Counted from the stretch's first letter, positions 13,537 through 22,123 are shown. The stretch is DNA of 26,668 nucleotides from Candidatus Pacearchaeota archaeon (GCA_002690445.1 NZER01000114.1:1-26668), one strand, 5' to 3'. Made by a program: numbers and translations. The notes: generated by a model not told the origin, from the letters alone.

Positions 13537-15489
13537 TCAACCCGGCACGAATTCGTCGTCGGTGAACCTGCGCCGCATCCGCTCGAGCTCGCGTGCGCCC
13601 TCCTCGGTGACGAGTGCTCCCTGCATGTTGATGGTGATGTGGCGCGTGCCGCGATCGGCGTCGTCGTTCTGGGCGGCCAGCTGGTTGCCGACGACCGGGG
13701 GTCGGCCCCTGGCGCCACCCCCGCCTCCGCCACCCCCGCCGATCACGCCGCCGGCGATGAGGCCGAACTGCAGAGCGGCAAGCGCGTGCATCGCACCGGC
13801 GGTGTAGTCCTGTTTCGCGAACGACGCGACCGACGCGGCGCCCTCGAACACCGCCTGGATCGCCGCCTTCGTTTTGGTGTTGTCCACGAAGCCGGCGGTC
13901 ACCTTGCCACCAGCCGACAGCATCGCAGGAACGTTCTTGATGAAAGCCTGGCCCATGCTGATGCCGGCCCTGTCGGCCGCTTCCATCACGGCGGACATGC
14001 GCTCGATCTCGTCGGACAGGACCGCGAAGGGACCCTGCAGATCCGCAGCCGACGCGCTGAGCGTGTCGAAGGTCAACAGCGCCTGCTCCTCCAGGCCCTG
14101 CAGCGCGTCGGCCTTGCTGCGGATGGTCGCCTCGTGCTCGCGCTCCATGTCGATGAGGCCCTGCTGCTTCTCGCGGTTCTCCTCGCCGGTCGTCGCGGTG
14201 AACTCGGCGAAGCGCTCGGCCTTGACCCTGCCGCTCTGCTGCTGCTCGGTCTCGCCGACGAACTGCATCGCCTGGCGCTTGCGGCCTCTGCCTCCTCGGC
14301 GGCGGGCGCCAATCGCTTTGCTGGCCTTCGTCAACAACCCGAACGCCTGATTAAACAGCGCGGTGTCGCCGAGTCTGTTCCCGGCCTCGGCGAGCCGGTT
14401 CAGCTGCGTCACCTGCTTCTCGAACTCGCTGGTGAGTTCGCGTGTCTCTCGCGCCGTGTCCGATATCGCAGGCGGAAGCAGCCCGTGCCACTCGTGAAGA
14501 GCCGCGAGTCTGTTCTCGTACAGCTCTGACCAACTCACCGCCGACTGTAGCTCGGTCCCGATATTCGCGTGCGCGTGCGCCTCCTCCCGAAGATTGGCAG
14601 TCATCATCTCAAGAGCCTCGGCGTTGTTCTGAATGAGACCGCCTAGTGTTTTTCGCGTCTGATTGACCGCGTCGACGCTGTCCAGGACCGTGAGCGTGGC
14701 GGATGCTGCTTCAGCCTTCAGGGACGTCCACCTCCGACCCATCTCCTCGATCGCGACGTTCGCCCTGTTCAGATCGTTCTCGACGCCATACAGTTCAACT
14801 CCCCCGAAAGCGTCCGACATCGCCTTGATCGCACTGGTCGCCGCCAGCCCAACCTCTTCGGATGTGGTGAGCTCGATGTTGAGGTCTTTCAGACGCGCAT
14901 TCGCCTCGGACACGTCACGCCCGAAGTCCACAGGCAATCCCAACTTGTCTTCGAAGAAGCCGGACGACCGCCCGCCGATCCCAGTGGTCACCTCTTGGAG
15001 CATGTCCTTGAGAGCGACGCCCGTTGCCGTGGCCGCCTTGGCGCTCAACTCGAGGATCTGGTTGATCTGCCCGATGTCGAGCCCGAGCCTGTTCATGAGC
15101 ACGGACCATTTCTGGATGTCCTGCTCGCTGAATACGCCGGCAGACGCCGCCTGCATGTCCCGCATGGACGCAGAGGCGGTTGCGAACGTTCTCTCGAACG
15201 AGGCCTCCATGCCCCGTAGACGGTTCTCGTCGGTCAGCGACCGGTGGAGTTCGCGGGCCACGAGCACCGCCGACGCAATCGCGGTACCCGCGATGCCCAC
15301 TGCAGCCGCCGCACCGGCCCACGCGTCTTCCAGACTCTTCGTCGCCTCCTCGCTCTTCCTCGTCTCCTCGGCGGTGCCCTTGATCTTCTTCTGAACGTCC
15401 TCGACCATCTTCGAGACCCCGTCCTCGCCGACGAGTCGGATGAGGGCTTCGGCCTGCCCGGCCAGCTTGCCGCTACGACGCCGGGCCAT
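13537..15489 (-). CDS. Tape measure protein, 650 aa
   Basis: The tape measure sets tail length and helps DNA delivery. Evidence: position directly after the G/GT chaperone pair; a mainly alpha-helical, Ala/Glu/Lys-rich N-terminal half with coiled-coil character (residues 15-60 and about 260-300); an Ala/Ile-rich hydrophobic stretch (AGAAAAVGIAGTAIASAVLVA, about 58-78); and a second hydrophobic region near the C-terminus followed by nine glycines in a row. At roughly 1.5 angstrom per residue it predicts a tail near 100 nm. ATG 15489 is 3 bp beyond the fusion-chaperone stop. It is on the short side for this family, but complete. Confidence 0.8.
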   Translation of the reverse strand: MARRRSGKLAGQAEALIRLVGEDGVSKMVEDVQKKIKGTAEETRKSEEATKSLEDAWAGAAAAVGIAGTAIASAVLVARELHRSLTDENRLRGMEASFERTFATASASMRDMQAASAGVFSEQDIQKWSVLMNRLGLDIGQINQILELSAKAATATGVALKDMLQEVTTGIGGRSSGFFEDKLGLPVDFGRDVSEANARLKDLNIELTTSEEVGLAATSAIKAMSDAFGGVELYGVENDLNRANVAIEEMGRRWTSLKAEAASATLTVLDSVDAVNQTRKTLGGLIQNNAEALEMMTANLREEAHAHANIGTELQSAVSWSELYENRLAALHEWHGLLPPAISDTARETRELTSEFEKQVTQLNRLAEAGNRLGDTALFNQAFGLLTKASKAIGARRRGGRGRKRQAMQFVGETEQQQSGRVKAERFAEFTATTGEENREKQQGLIDMEREHEATIRSKADALQGLEEQALLTFDTLSASAADLQGPFAVLSDEIERMSAVMEAADRAGISMGQAFIKNVPAMLSAGGKVTAGFVDNTKTKAAIQAVFEGAASVASFAKQDYTAGAMHALAALQFGLIAGGVIGGGGGGGGGARGRPPVVGNQLAAQNDDADRGTRHITINMQGALVTEEGARELERMRRRFTDDEFVPG

Positions 15490-15492
15490 CGG

Positions 15493-16454
15493 TCAGACCT
15501 CCCGGAGGCGCTCCAGCGCGGCGCCGGACTCGGACAGCAGGTAGCGGACACCGGCCACCGCCGAGGCGGAGTACCTGTCCGGCCAGCCCGGGACGCATCC
15601 CTTCTCGTAGTCGCTGCACAGCGCGAGGACGGTGTCCCGCCAGGGGGACGGCATGCAGAGGATGCGGTTCGGGCAGCCTTCCGGAGGCCCGCCGGGCGCT
15701 TCCGACCAGGTGCCCGCAGCGATCGAGGCTGGAAGCACGTGGCATCGCGCTACCTCCCCGACGGCAGTTGATGGTGTCCGTTCGCAGATCGCTTTGCAGT
15801 CGAACGGCCGCGGGCCTTTCCTTTGCCCCTTGTCGTTCTTCGTGCGGCGGTTCCACCACGGGCGCCAGGAGACGAGCCAGAGTTCACGCTTTTTTTTTCG
15901 TCCAGCGTGGACAGGCGCAGGATCGCCGTCCCGATGAAGAGCAGGGTCTGCCCGGGCACCTGGGCCGCGGTGTCCTCCGACCAGCACTCGAGACCGAAGA
16001 GCCGGTCCCGCTTCGCGATCGCCGTCCAGCCGTCCCAGTTCTCGACATCGACGAGCCCGAGCCTGGCCATGTGCAGCGACATCTCGACCCACTGCACGCG
16101 CTTCTCGCGGGTGTCGGCGCCCTCCTCCAGCACGGGGAACTTCGCGCGGACCACGCGCATCTCGCGCGGGTTCAGGGCCCGGACGACGAAGACCGTCGGC
16201 TCCTCGCCGGGCTTCAGCACCAGCGTCTCGACGTCGAGGTCATCGCCGGCCTCGTAGCGGTCCATGCGCGTCGTCGGCCTCGGGGTCGTCTCCGGGTCGA
16301 TCTCCTTCGACGCCACACCCGCAACCCAACTCTCGACCGCTTCGAGTTCGCCGGGCACGGACGCCACCGTCGCCTCCACGTCGATCGCGGGGTCGTGAGG
16401 ACTGAAGAGCCGCACGGGCTCCTCTGCGGCCAGCACGATGGGCGGTAGCGCCAT
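15493..16454 (-). CDS. Tail assembly chaperone, -1 frameshift fusion (GT-like)
   Basis: Reading the zero frame from 16454 to the A9 run and slipping back one base gives a 320-aa fusion: 188 residues plus 132 new ones starting KRELWLVSWRPWW and ending LERLREV at 15493. The -1 frame stays open up to 3 bp before the tape measure ATG and is more protein-like than the zero frame there, with aromatic, Cys and helical segments (DTVLALCSDYEKGC). This is the expected layout for a programmed frameshift. A homopolymer-length sequencing error would look the same, so the call is strong for the joined product but not proof of programming. Confidence 0.7.
15750..16454 (-). CDS. Tail assembly chaperone, unshifted (G-like) product
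   Basis: The zero-frame product is 234 aa: 188 codons to the A9 run and then 46 basic low-complexity residues (SVNSGSSPGARGG to the end). The main part is acidic and helical (VETLVLKPGEEPTVFVVRALNPREMRVVRAKFPVLEE, MARLGLVDVENWDGW). Its position between tail tube and tape measure is that of lambda gpG and its many analogues, which bind the tape measure during tail assembly. ATG 16454 overlaps the tube stop by 1 bp. In these systems most ribosomes make this form and a few shift into the extended form. Confidence 0.7.
   Translation of the reverse strand: MALPPIVLAAEEPVRLFSPHDPAIDVEATVASVPGELEAVESWVAGVASKEIDPETTPRPTTRMDRYEAGDDLDVETLVLKPGEEPTVFVVRALNPREMRVVRAKFPVLEEGADTREKRVQWVEMSLHMARLGLVDVENWDGWTAIAKRDRLFGLECWSEDTAAQVPGQTLLFIGTAILRLSTLDEKKSVNSGSSPGARGGTAARRTTRGKGKARGRSTAKRSANGHHQLPSGR
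15890..15898 (-). promoter_or_regulatory. Slippery A9 run for -1 frameshifting
   Basis: On the minus strand the sequence is GAC GAA AAA AAA AGC in the zero frame, so nine A residues lie at 15898-15890. It contains the canonical A AAA AAA heptamer, on which both P- and A-site tRNAs can re-pair after a one-base slip; the next codons are then AAG CGT. The run is at the exact point where the zero frame turns low-complexity and the -1 frame becomes the better coding frame. Confidence 0.7.
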
Positions 16455-17740
16455 TAGACGAACGCGAACCGCAGGTCGGTGTCGAAGGCGTTGCCGCTGC
16501 CGGTGTCGCCGGTGTAGTAGCCGGGGTACAGCGTCACCGGCGCGAGCACCTGGCCGTCGCCGTCGGCGAAGCCGGGGAAGTCGGCGATGAACGCCTTGGG
16601 CACGCACAGGCTGAACATCTTGCCCGGTTGGCTACCGAAGGTCGCCGTGAACGCCTTGCCGGTGAGCGCGGCGTAGTCGGTCGGCTCCTCGCTGACGTCG
16701 CGCAGAACGCTGAAGCTGACCGTGCTCTTGCGGTCGACCGTGACCCATCCCGAGATGTGGTTCGCGCTGTTGTAGTCGAGCACCGGCTGGACCGTGATCC
16801 CGAGGTCGAAGGTGAGATCCCGGATGGGCCGGGGGTTCGCCTTCGTGGTTCCCCAGGCGACCATCCCGCGGGTGAGCGCCTCCGGAGGCGGGAAAGTCCA
16901 GGTCTGCACGGCCGGGGCGCCGCCGCTGCCGGCCTCGCTCCAGTCCTGCACGCCCCACGTGATCGTCATCCGCGCGGGCTCGCCCATGGCGAAGGTCATC
17001 GTCAGCCCCGTCGGCACGCAGCCGAGCGCGGTGAGGACGTCGTCGCTGTCGTGGCCGAAGATCTTCAGGCTGAACGACGTCAGGTTCGGGTTGCCCGGGC
17101 GGTAGGGATCGCCGGTCTTCGTGGCCGCGGTGTACGACCCCCAGACCTTGTCGCGCGCCGGCGCCTCGGTCATGTCCTGCAGCGTGTCCATGGTGTTGGG
17201 GTCGCCGGTGTCGTCGATGTCGGTGATCCAGTCGACCTCGTAGAGCCCCGCGATCGAACGCTCCCAGGCGATCGCCTGGCCGGACGCGAACGAGCCCGCC
17301 GCCCAGGTGCTGTCGGCGTCCATGCTCTTCAGCTGCGTGGTCGTCGAAGGACCTCCGCCGTTGTCGAGGTCGAGGCTGGCGAGGTAGCCGCCGGTGACCT
17401 GGTCGCCGAAGGCGGCAGCGAGGGCGCCGAACAGCTTGTCGAAGCCGTCGCCGGCGTCCTCGGGCATCGCGTGGCTGGGCGCCGCGGCCGGGACCGTCGA
17501 GCTCCAGCCGTGCAGGTAGTGCTCCGTGACGATCTGCCCGCCCTTCACGCCCAGGATCCGCTCGACCTCGAGCAGTTCCTGCTTCTGGTGCATGTCCTCG
17601 ATCGGCGCGTGCGTCAGGCCGGACCTGTCCACGCTGACGCACTGGACGTCGGCCAGCTGCGTCGACACCGTGCCGAACGTGGCCTCACCTCCGATCTGAA
17701 GCTTGCCGAGTCCTGCGAGTTTCGCTGCTGTGGAGCTCAT
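16454..17740 (-). CDS. Major tail tube protein, 428 aa
   Basis: Placed between the tail terminator-like gene and the chaperone pair, this is the expected tail tube subunit, which polymerises as rings around the tape measure. The sequence is beta-rich with Gly/Thr/Asp turns (LGKLQIGGEATFGTV, GVQDWSEAGSGGAP, DLTFDLGITVQPVLDY, GWVTVDRKSTVSFSVLRDV). At 428 aa it is longer than a minimal tube protein, so an added surface domain is likely. ATG 17740 follows a purine-rich stretch (GGGGGAAACG) that can serve as ribosome binding site. It starts 12 bp after the preceding gene. Confidence 0.75.
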   Translation of the reverse strand: MSSTAAKLAGLGKLQIGGEATFGTVSTQLADVQCVSVDRSGLTHAPIEDMHQKQELLEVERILGVKGGQIVTEHYLHGWSSTVPAAAPSHAMPEDAGDGFDKLFGALAAAFGDQVTGGYLASLDLDNGGGPSTTTQLKSMDADSTWAAGSFASGQAIAWERSIAGLYEVDWITDIDDTGDPNTMDTLQDMTEAPARDKVWGSYTAATKTGDPYRPGNPNLTSFSLKIFGHDSDDVLTALGCVPTGLTMTFAMGEPARMTITWGVQDWSEAGSGGAPAVQTWTFPPPEALTRGMVAWGTTKANPRPIRDLTFDLGITVQPVLDYNSANHISGWVTVDRKSTVSFSVLRDVSEEPTDYAALTGKAFTATFGSQPGKMFSLCVPKAFIADFPGFADGDGQVLAPVTLYPGYYTGDTGSGNAFDTDLRFAFV

Positions 17741-17752
17741 CGTTTCCCCCGT

Positions 17753-18238
17753 CTAGTACGTCGGCTCGTAGTCGCACTCGACCGGGATGGTCAGCAGCGC
17801 GACGCCGCCCTTCGCGTCGTCGAATTCGATCTCGTAGCCGGTCGTGGTCCGTCGCCACAGGCCGGTGGTCGCGGCGTCGTAGCGGTCGCCGTCGGTGCGC
17901 TGGAGCTCGTGGCCGATGTCGTCCACGTCCTCCGCGATCGCCTTGGCCAGGCCGAAGCTGTCCCGCCTCTGCCGGTAGGCGACCGTCACATCGAACGTCT
18001 GTCGGAGCGGCGGCCCCGTGTCGATCTGGTTGAGCAAAGGCGGCCCGTCCTCGCGCCCGCCCGTGAGGCCCACCACGAAGCGCCGGGTCGGCTTCTTCAG
18101 ATCCTCGAGAGCGCTCTCGGCGTCGTAGCCGATCGGGAGGTGCACGAACGAACTCACGCCGCCCAGGGCGGTCTGCGCCGTGATCGCCTCCATGCGCGTC
18201 ACGATGTTGTCCAGCAGCGCCGAGACCTGGGAGCTCAC
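17753..18238 (-). CDS. Tail terminator / tail completion-like protein, 161 aa
   Basis: This 161-aa protein sits directly before the tail tube, the usual place of the tail terminator (gpU-like) protein that caps the tube at the head end. It has an N-terminal helix (VSALLDNIVTRMEAITAQT), strands such as TRRFVVGLTGG and RQTFDVTVAYR, then a helix (FGLAKAIAEDVDDIGHEL) and terminal strands ending in TIPVECDYEPTY. The helix-strand-helix-strand order matches such proteins in a general way. GTG 18238 overlaps the upstream stop by 4 bp (GTGA). Confidence 0.6.
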   Translation of the reverse strand: MSSQVSALLDNIVTRMEAITAQTALGGVSSFVHLPIGYDAESALEDLKKPTRRFVVGLTGGREDGPPLLNQIDTGPPLRQTFDVTVAYRQRRDSFGLAKAIAEDVDDIGHELQRTDGDRYDAATTGLWRRTTTGYEIEFDDAKGGVALLTIPVECDYEPTY

Positions 18239-19146
18239 CGGGTCACCTGCAGCGTGCCCACCTTGCGGGTGCGCTCGCTCTCCGACGTGACCCCGTCCTC
18301 GTTCGAGTCGTAGCTGCGCGCCGTGTTCATCGCGTCGACGAGCGCCGACTGGTACTCCCGGCGCCGCAGGTCGAGCCAGGACTGCGGATCGTCCTGCCAG
18401 ACCGCCGGGAGGAAGACGCCCTTGACCGCGTAGTCGAGCAGGCAGCGCTCCATGATCGGCCGCTGAAAGGCGTTCACGTCGCGGTATCGGCTGGGCTTCG
18501 TGCCGCGCGCCAGCAAGTCACGGCGCACGTTCTCGTCGGCGACCTTCAGATCCTGGGAGAAGTCCAGGCCGTCGCCCTCCATCTCGTCGTCCATCAGGCC
18601 GCTCGAGTAGTTCAGGAACTGCCACTGCGGCACGACCTCGCCCAACGGCGGCCACATGGTCCTCACGGCGTCCCACTGCTCGATAGGGTGGTGAGTGATG
18701 CCGCCGACCGCATACTCCCAGCGGGCCTCGTAGCCCTCGAGACGCGCAGCGTCGCCGGTCACGTCGCCGGCATTGACTAGCACCGACATGCGAACGCCCC
18801 GGAAGGTGTGCGAGGAGGCGTAGGCGTAGGCGACCGCGTCGTGCAGCGTGACCGTGGTGCCGCTGACGCTCTTGACCCAGACCCACTCGGGCTCGTTCGT
18901 CGTGTTATCGATCAGATAGCGGCGCCCGGCGACGATGCCGGTGCCGCTGACGACGGTGAGCGACGTGGCGCCAGCGGCTGCGGTGGCGTTGATGGTCGTG
19001 TCGACGCTGTCGTTGGTGACGGCAGGCTCGACCAGTAGGGTGCCGTCGGGCTTGTAGAGCGAGCAGGTAGGTGTGCCCGTCGCACGCCCCTGAGGGCAGT
19101 CGAAGGTCAGCGTGCCGCCGACGTCAACGAGTACCTCCTGATTCAC
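18235..19146 (-). CDS. Head-tail connector-region structural protein, 303 aa
   Basis: This 303-aa protein lies between the capsid cluster and the tail terminator, so it should be part of the connector or neck. The N-terminal half is beta-rich and Thr/Val-rich (TINATAAAGATSLTVVSGTGIVAGRRYLI, GTTVTLHDAVAYAY), like a decoration or adaptor domain. The C-terminal half is helical (FQRPIMERCLLDYAVKG, LDLRRREYQSALVDAMNTARSYD), as in head-tail adaptors. It starts at GTG 19146, preceded by GAGGTGG. I cannot assign a specific family. The two halves may be separate domains. Confidence 0.6.
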   Translation of the reverse strand: MNQEVLVDVGGTLTFDCPQGRATGTPTCSLYKPDGTLLVEPAVTNDSVDTTINATAAAGATSLTVVSGTGIVAGRRYLIDNTTNEPEWVWVKSVSGTTVTLHDAVAYAYASSHTFRGVRMSVLVNAGDVTGDAARLEGYEARWEYAVGGITHHPIEQWDAVRTMWPPLGEVVPQWQFLNYSSGLMDDEMEGDGLDFSQDLKVADENVRRDLLARGTKPSRYRDVNAFQRPIMERCLLDYAVKGVFLPAVWQDDPQSWLDLRRREYQSALVDAMNTARSYDSNEDGVTSESERTRKVGTLQVTR

Positions 19147-19157
19147 GCGCTACCACC

Positions 19158-19391
19158 TCACTTCTTCGGCTTCGGCTTCGGCTTCGGCTTCTCGGCGAGA
19201 TGCGCTTCCGGCGGGCACAGCCAACCGAACTTCTTGCTGTGCGCCCATCCCGCCGCCTTCGCGAACTTGCCGGCCTCTGTTTTCGTGTCGGTCTTGCTGC
19301 ACCCGGATGGGCAGGCGAGCTCTGCGGCACACCGCCCGCACAGGATCGTGATCTGCACCCGGTAGCCGCCCCTGTGGCCCGCAGCCGGCAT
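19158..19391 (-). CDS. Small Cys-rich (Zn-ribbon-like) protein with KPKP tail
   Basis: This 77-aa protein begins 1 bp after the capsid stop (TAG-C-ATG). ILCGRCAAELACPSGC gives four Cys in CxxC-x6-CxxxC spacing, plus a fifth in GWLCPPEAHL, so a zinc-ribbon-like fold is likely. The C-terminus is a run of KP dipeptides (KPKPKPKPKK) encoded by hexamer repeats. It resembles small phage proteins of unknown role that follow the capsid gene. It may bind nucleic acid or act in head assembly. It is too short for an enzyme. Confidence 0.6.
   Translation of the reverse strand: MPAAGHRGGYRVQITILCGRCAAELACPSGCSKTDTKTEAGKFAKAAGWAHSKKFGWLCPPEAHLAEKPKPKPKPKK
19164..19191. repeat. CTTCGG hexamer tandem repeat (4 units plus partial)
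   Basis: Four perfect CTTCGG units (19164-19187) and a partial unit (19188-19191) encode the Lys-Pro dipeptides at the end of the small Cys-rich protein. Unit number can change in frame by slippage, so the tail length is probably variable among relatives. Confidence 0.9.
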
Positions 19392-19392
19392 G

Positions 19393-20277
19393 CTAGGCGA
19401 CGCTCGCTCCGAAGGCGCCCCGCCAGCCGTCGTAGCCGACCGCGTAGATGAGCCGGTCACTCACCTTGTAGGCGTCGCTCTCCATGTCGATCCAGTCCTT
19501 GGGTGAGGTGCCCTTGCCGACGTACATGTAGGAGCGGAACTGGCTCGCGTCGATGAGGAACCAGTCCGAGGCGTCGGTCAGCTCCGGAGCGACGACCACT
19601 TGCAGGCCGAGACCGCGCAGGGCGTTGTCCTGCATGTCGGACCCGGACAGGGTCGACCTCAGGAGCTCGTGCGCGTCGAACTCGGTATCGGGCGGCACGA
19701 CCAGATGGGTCGCTCTCGACTCCGCCAGGATGTTGTCCGGGGTCTTCAGCCGGCGCTGCACGATGAGCGCGGCCTTGAGACCGGCCTCGCCGAACGCCGT
19801 GGTCCCGGTGTTGCTCTGGTTGCCGCCGACCTGTGCCGGGTGCGTGGTCGCGAACAGCGACTGACCGTCGGGGCCCACGTCGGCAAACCCGTTGGCCAGA
19901 ACGTTGTAGGCGTCGGTCGCGAACTTGCGAGCAGCACTCGCGCCGATCTGCGAGATGAATTCGCCCTTCGCGGTGCGGTCCAGGAAGTGGTCGGCCAGCG
20001 ACGCGACCTCGAACGCGATGGCGTGCTCGGCCTGCGTGTAGGTCTTGTCGTACGCGGCGGTCAGCGCCGAGAACGCGAAGTCGGCCCCCGCGACCTTCGG
20101 CGAGTAGGCGCCGGGCGGGTTGATCGAGGTCTTCTCGATCGTCTTGGTCGCGCCGGGGCGCACCCGCATCCAGCTGGCGAAGCCCATGTCGCCCAGGCGG
20201 ATGGCGCCGTCCAGGAAGATCTCGGCCATCGCCGGATCGAGCGCGGAGGCGATGTTGACGGAAAGAGTCGCAGTCAT
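19393..20277 (-). CDS. Major capsid protein, Mu gpT-like HK97 fold
   Basis: This 294-aa protein fits the Mu gpT type of major head subunit. After an N-terminal arm it has the E-loop-like segment (KTIEKTSINPPGAYSP), the spine helix region with LTAAYDKTYTQAEHAIAFEVASLADH, and the diagnostic LFATTHP (141-147) preceding the central P-domain helices (GEAGLKAALIVQRRLKTPDN). The end strands are VSDRLIYAVGYDGWRGAFG. The HK97 fold forms the icosahedral shell. ATG 20277 has an AGGGGG-type ribosome binding site. No cleavage site or dedicated protease gene is obvious nearby. Confidence 0.85.
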   Translation of the reverse strand: MTATLSVNIASALDPAMAEIFLDGAIRLGDMGFASWMRVRPGATKTIEKTSINPPGAYSPKVAGADFAFSALTAAYDKTYTQAEHAIAFEVASLADHFLDRTAKGEFISQIGASAARKFATDAYNVLANGFADVGPDGQSLFATTHPAQVGGNQSNTGTTAFGEAGLKAALIVQRRLKTPDNILAESRATHLVVPPDTEFDAHELLRSTLSGSDMQDNALRGLGLQVVVAPELTDASDWFLIDASQFRSYMYVGKGTSPKDWIDMESDAYKVSDRLIYAVGYDGWRGAFGASVA

Positions 20278-20289
20278 GTCGTTTGCCCC

Positions 20290-20976
20290 CTACCGGTTCC
20301 AGGTCACTTTGCAGTAGTCGATCCGCAGGCCGTCGGTCTCGGCACCGCCGTCCTTCTGGATCTCGAAGTAGGGCTGCAGCAGGTTCGACGCGGCGAGCGT
20401 GGGGACGGCGACCGGGCCGCCGACCTGCACGCCGTCGATGCTGAACTTCACAGCCGTCAGATCAGTCATGTCGATCACGAAGGTCTGCATGACGTCGTCC
20501 ACGAACGGCACGCCGGTTCCGCGATCGTTCGTGTCGACCACACCGTCATCGCCCTCGATGACCCACAGGTTGCTGGCGCCGTCGACCTTGAACCAGCAGT
20601 GGTGCGTGTTGGAGTCCAGCGTCGCGTTCCTCGCTGCCGCCAGGCCCATGACCACGCGCTGGTCGGCGCTGAACGAAGCGCCCGAGGCGATCGTGATCTT
20701 CGCCTTGCACTCGAACACCGGCCCCTTGGTCGGGTCGATAACCAGCTGATCGCCCAGGTGCAGCGTCATGTTCTGCACCTCGTCTTGGCTGTCGTGGGTG
20801 AGCTCGTACTCACCGTTCGCCACGTCCGCGACGGTCGCCACGGTGGGCGTGCCGGCGGCGCTGGTCTCGACGGGCGCCCACTCGTCGAACGCAGCCGCGA
20901 TCGTGCCGACGGGCTGCGTGAAGTCGTGGAAGATCTCGCACTTGTCGGCGCCGAGAGCCGAAGGGTTCATCGCCAT
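20290..20976 (-). CDS. Beta-rich head protein upstream of capsid, possible decoration/lectin-like
   Basis: This 228-aa protein has a beta-sandwich pattern: EYELTHDSQDEVQNMTLHLGDQ, FECKAKITIASGASFSADQRVVMGLA, HHCWFKVDGASNLWVIEGDD, and a final LQPYFEIQKDGGAETDGLRIDYC strand pair. This resembles ConA-like jelly-roll domains, in which edge strands start with the body of the sugar-binding sheet. It stands directly before the capsid gene, 12 bp away, so it could be a capsid decoration protein. ATG 20976 overlaps the preceding stop as TAATG. Confidence 0.6.
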   Translation of the reverse strand: MAMNPSALGADKCEIFHDFTQPVGTIAAAFDEWAPVETSAAGTPTVATVADVANGEYELTHDSQDEVQNMTLHLGDQLVIDPTKGPVFECKAKITIASGASFSADQRVVMGLAAARNATLDSNTHHCWFKVDGASNLWVIEGDDGVVDTNDRGTGVPFVDDVMQTFVIDMTDLTAVKFSIDGVQVGGPVAVPTLAASNLLQPYFEIQKDGGAETDGLRIDYCKVTWNR

Positions 20977-21464
20977 TAGTCACTCCCGCCCGACACGCTG
21001 GCCGGATTCCGTGTGGTCGTGGTCGTCTCTCTGCCAGCGTGCCGGCCGCCGCCGACGGTGTGGTCTCGGACCGTGTTCCGCCTGGTCCCGGTGCGCGTCT
21101 CGACCATCCGCTTGTAGCGGTGCGCCTGGTAGACGGCCTCACGGTCGTGCGGACGGCCCATGATCTTCCCGCCGGGGACGCCGCGCATGCGCACGTCCGT
21201 GCTCGGCTTCGACTCGCCGTCGAGGTCGGCCAGCACGACGAAGTCATTCGTCTTCAGGCGCTCGACGTCCTGGTCTCGGCTGACCCGGCTGAGGCGGAAG
21301 TTCTCCTGCAGGAAGGCCGCGTCGTCGCCGATGTAGCCGAACGGGTCCACCTGATCCATGACCAGGTCGCTGACCTTCGGCTTCGGACGGTCGAGCACGG
21401 CGGTGTCGATCCCGCGGCTCTCCATGAAGTCGCGCAGCTTGTCGGTCTGCTTCTTCTTCGACAT
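20976..21464 (-). CDS. Hypothetical head-region protein, 162 aa
   Basis: I do not recognise this protein. It is highly charged, with Lys at the start (MSKKKQTDKLRDFMESRGID), a middle that may fold (FGYIGDDAAFLQENFRLSRV, NDFVVLADLDGESKP) and a basic, Thr/Gly-rich end (HTVGGGRHAGRETTTTTRNPASVSGGSD) that looks disordered. It starts 3 bp after the scaffold-like gene and overlaps the next gene by 1 bp. The location suggests a head assembly accessory. No catalytic residues typical of a prohead protease are visible. Confidence 0.55.
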   Translation of the reverse strand: MSKKKQTDKLRDFMESRGIDTAVLDRPKPKVSDLVMDQVDPFGYIGDDAAFLQENFRLSRVSRDQDVERLKTNDFVVLADLDGESKPSTDVRMRGVPGGKIMGRPHDREAVYQAHRYKRMVETRTGTRRNTVRDHTVGGGRHAGRETTTTTRNPASVSGGSD

Positions 21465-21466
21465 GG

Positions 21467-22123
21467 TCAGTTCGCCATAGGGAAGAGCAGGCTCCCCGCG
21501 TTCGATTCGGTGAAGATCTTGTGCTTGCGCGCCGCGCCGGGCTTCGTGCCGACGTCGCGGAAAAGAGACTGGTCCTCGGGCGACCAGTTGCCCTCCGCGG
21601 TGCGGTGGCCCGCCGAACTCCCGGGAGTGTTCCCGGTCGCCGTGGCCCTGGCCTCGTCGAAGAGGTAGCCGTGCTCCTTCCGCAGCTCGGAGATCGCCTC
21701 GGCCTGCTCCTCGGTCAACTTGCCGTCGGTGAGCTCGACGCCGTCGGTGAACAGACTGAGGAACTGCTCCGGCTTGCGCAGTCCCGGGAGCAGGCCCAGC
21801 ACCTTCTGATCGCGCAGCTGGCCGCGCAGCTGCGCAGCCTCGGCCTCTGCGGTCGTCGCGCGCTGCGTCTGCTGCTCGAGCGCGGCGGCGCGCCTCGCCT
21901 GTTCGGCGGCGGCGGCATCGGCGGTCGCCTTGCTCTCGAGCGCGGCGGCGGCGGCGTGCCGGGCGACCTTGTCGACGTCGACGGCGCTCGCGGCGGTCGC
22001 TGCCGTGGTGGTGGCCTGGGTGGTGTCGGTCTGAGTCGCCACGGTCCCCGCAGTCGCAGTCGTCGTTTCAGCCTCGGTGGCGGTCGTCTCGGCGGTGGTC
22101 GTGGTGGTTTCTGATTCCGACAT
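21467..22123 (-). CDS. Scaffold-like protein, 218 aa
   Basis: This protein has the composition of a phage scaffolding protein: a Thr/Ala-rich low-complexity N-terminus (residues 1-48), a long coiled-coil region of Ala/Glu/Gln/Arg (about 50-112, HAAAAALESKATADAAAAEQ and following), then a helical C-terminal part (LRKPEQFLSLFTDGVEL, LTEEQAEAISELRKE) ending near the capsid-binding end expected for scaffolds. Its order between portal and capsid supports this. I chose ATG 22123; a GTG at 22132 would add three residues. It is first after a gap with two palindromic sites, so it may head the long head-tail unit. Confidence 0.65.
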   Translation of the reverse strand: MSESETTTTTAETTATEAETTTATAGTVATQTDTTQATTTAATAASAVDVDKVARHAAAAALESKATADAAAAEQARRAAALEQQTQRATTAEAEAAQLRGQLRDQKVLGLLPGLRKPEQFLSLFTDGVELTDGKLTEEQAEAISELRKEHGYLFDEARATATGNTPGSSAGHRTAEGNWSPEDQSLFRDVGTKPGAARKHKIFTESNAGSLLFPMAN

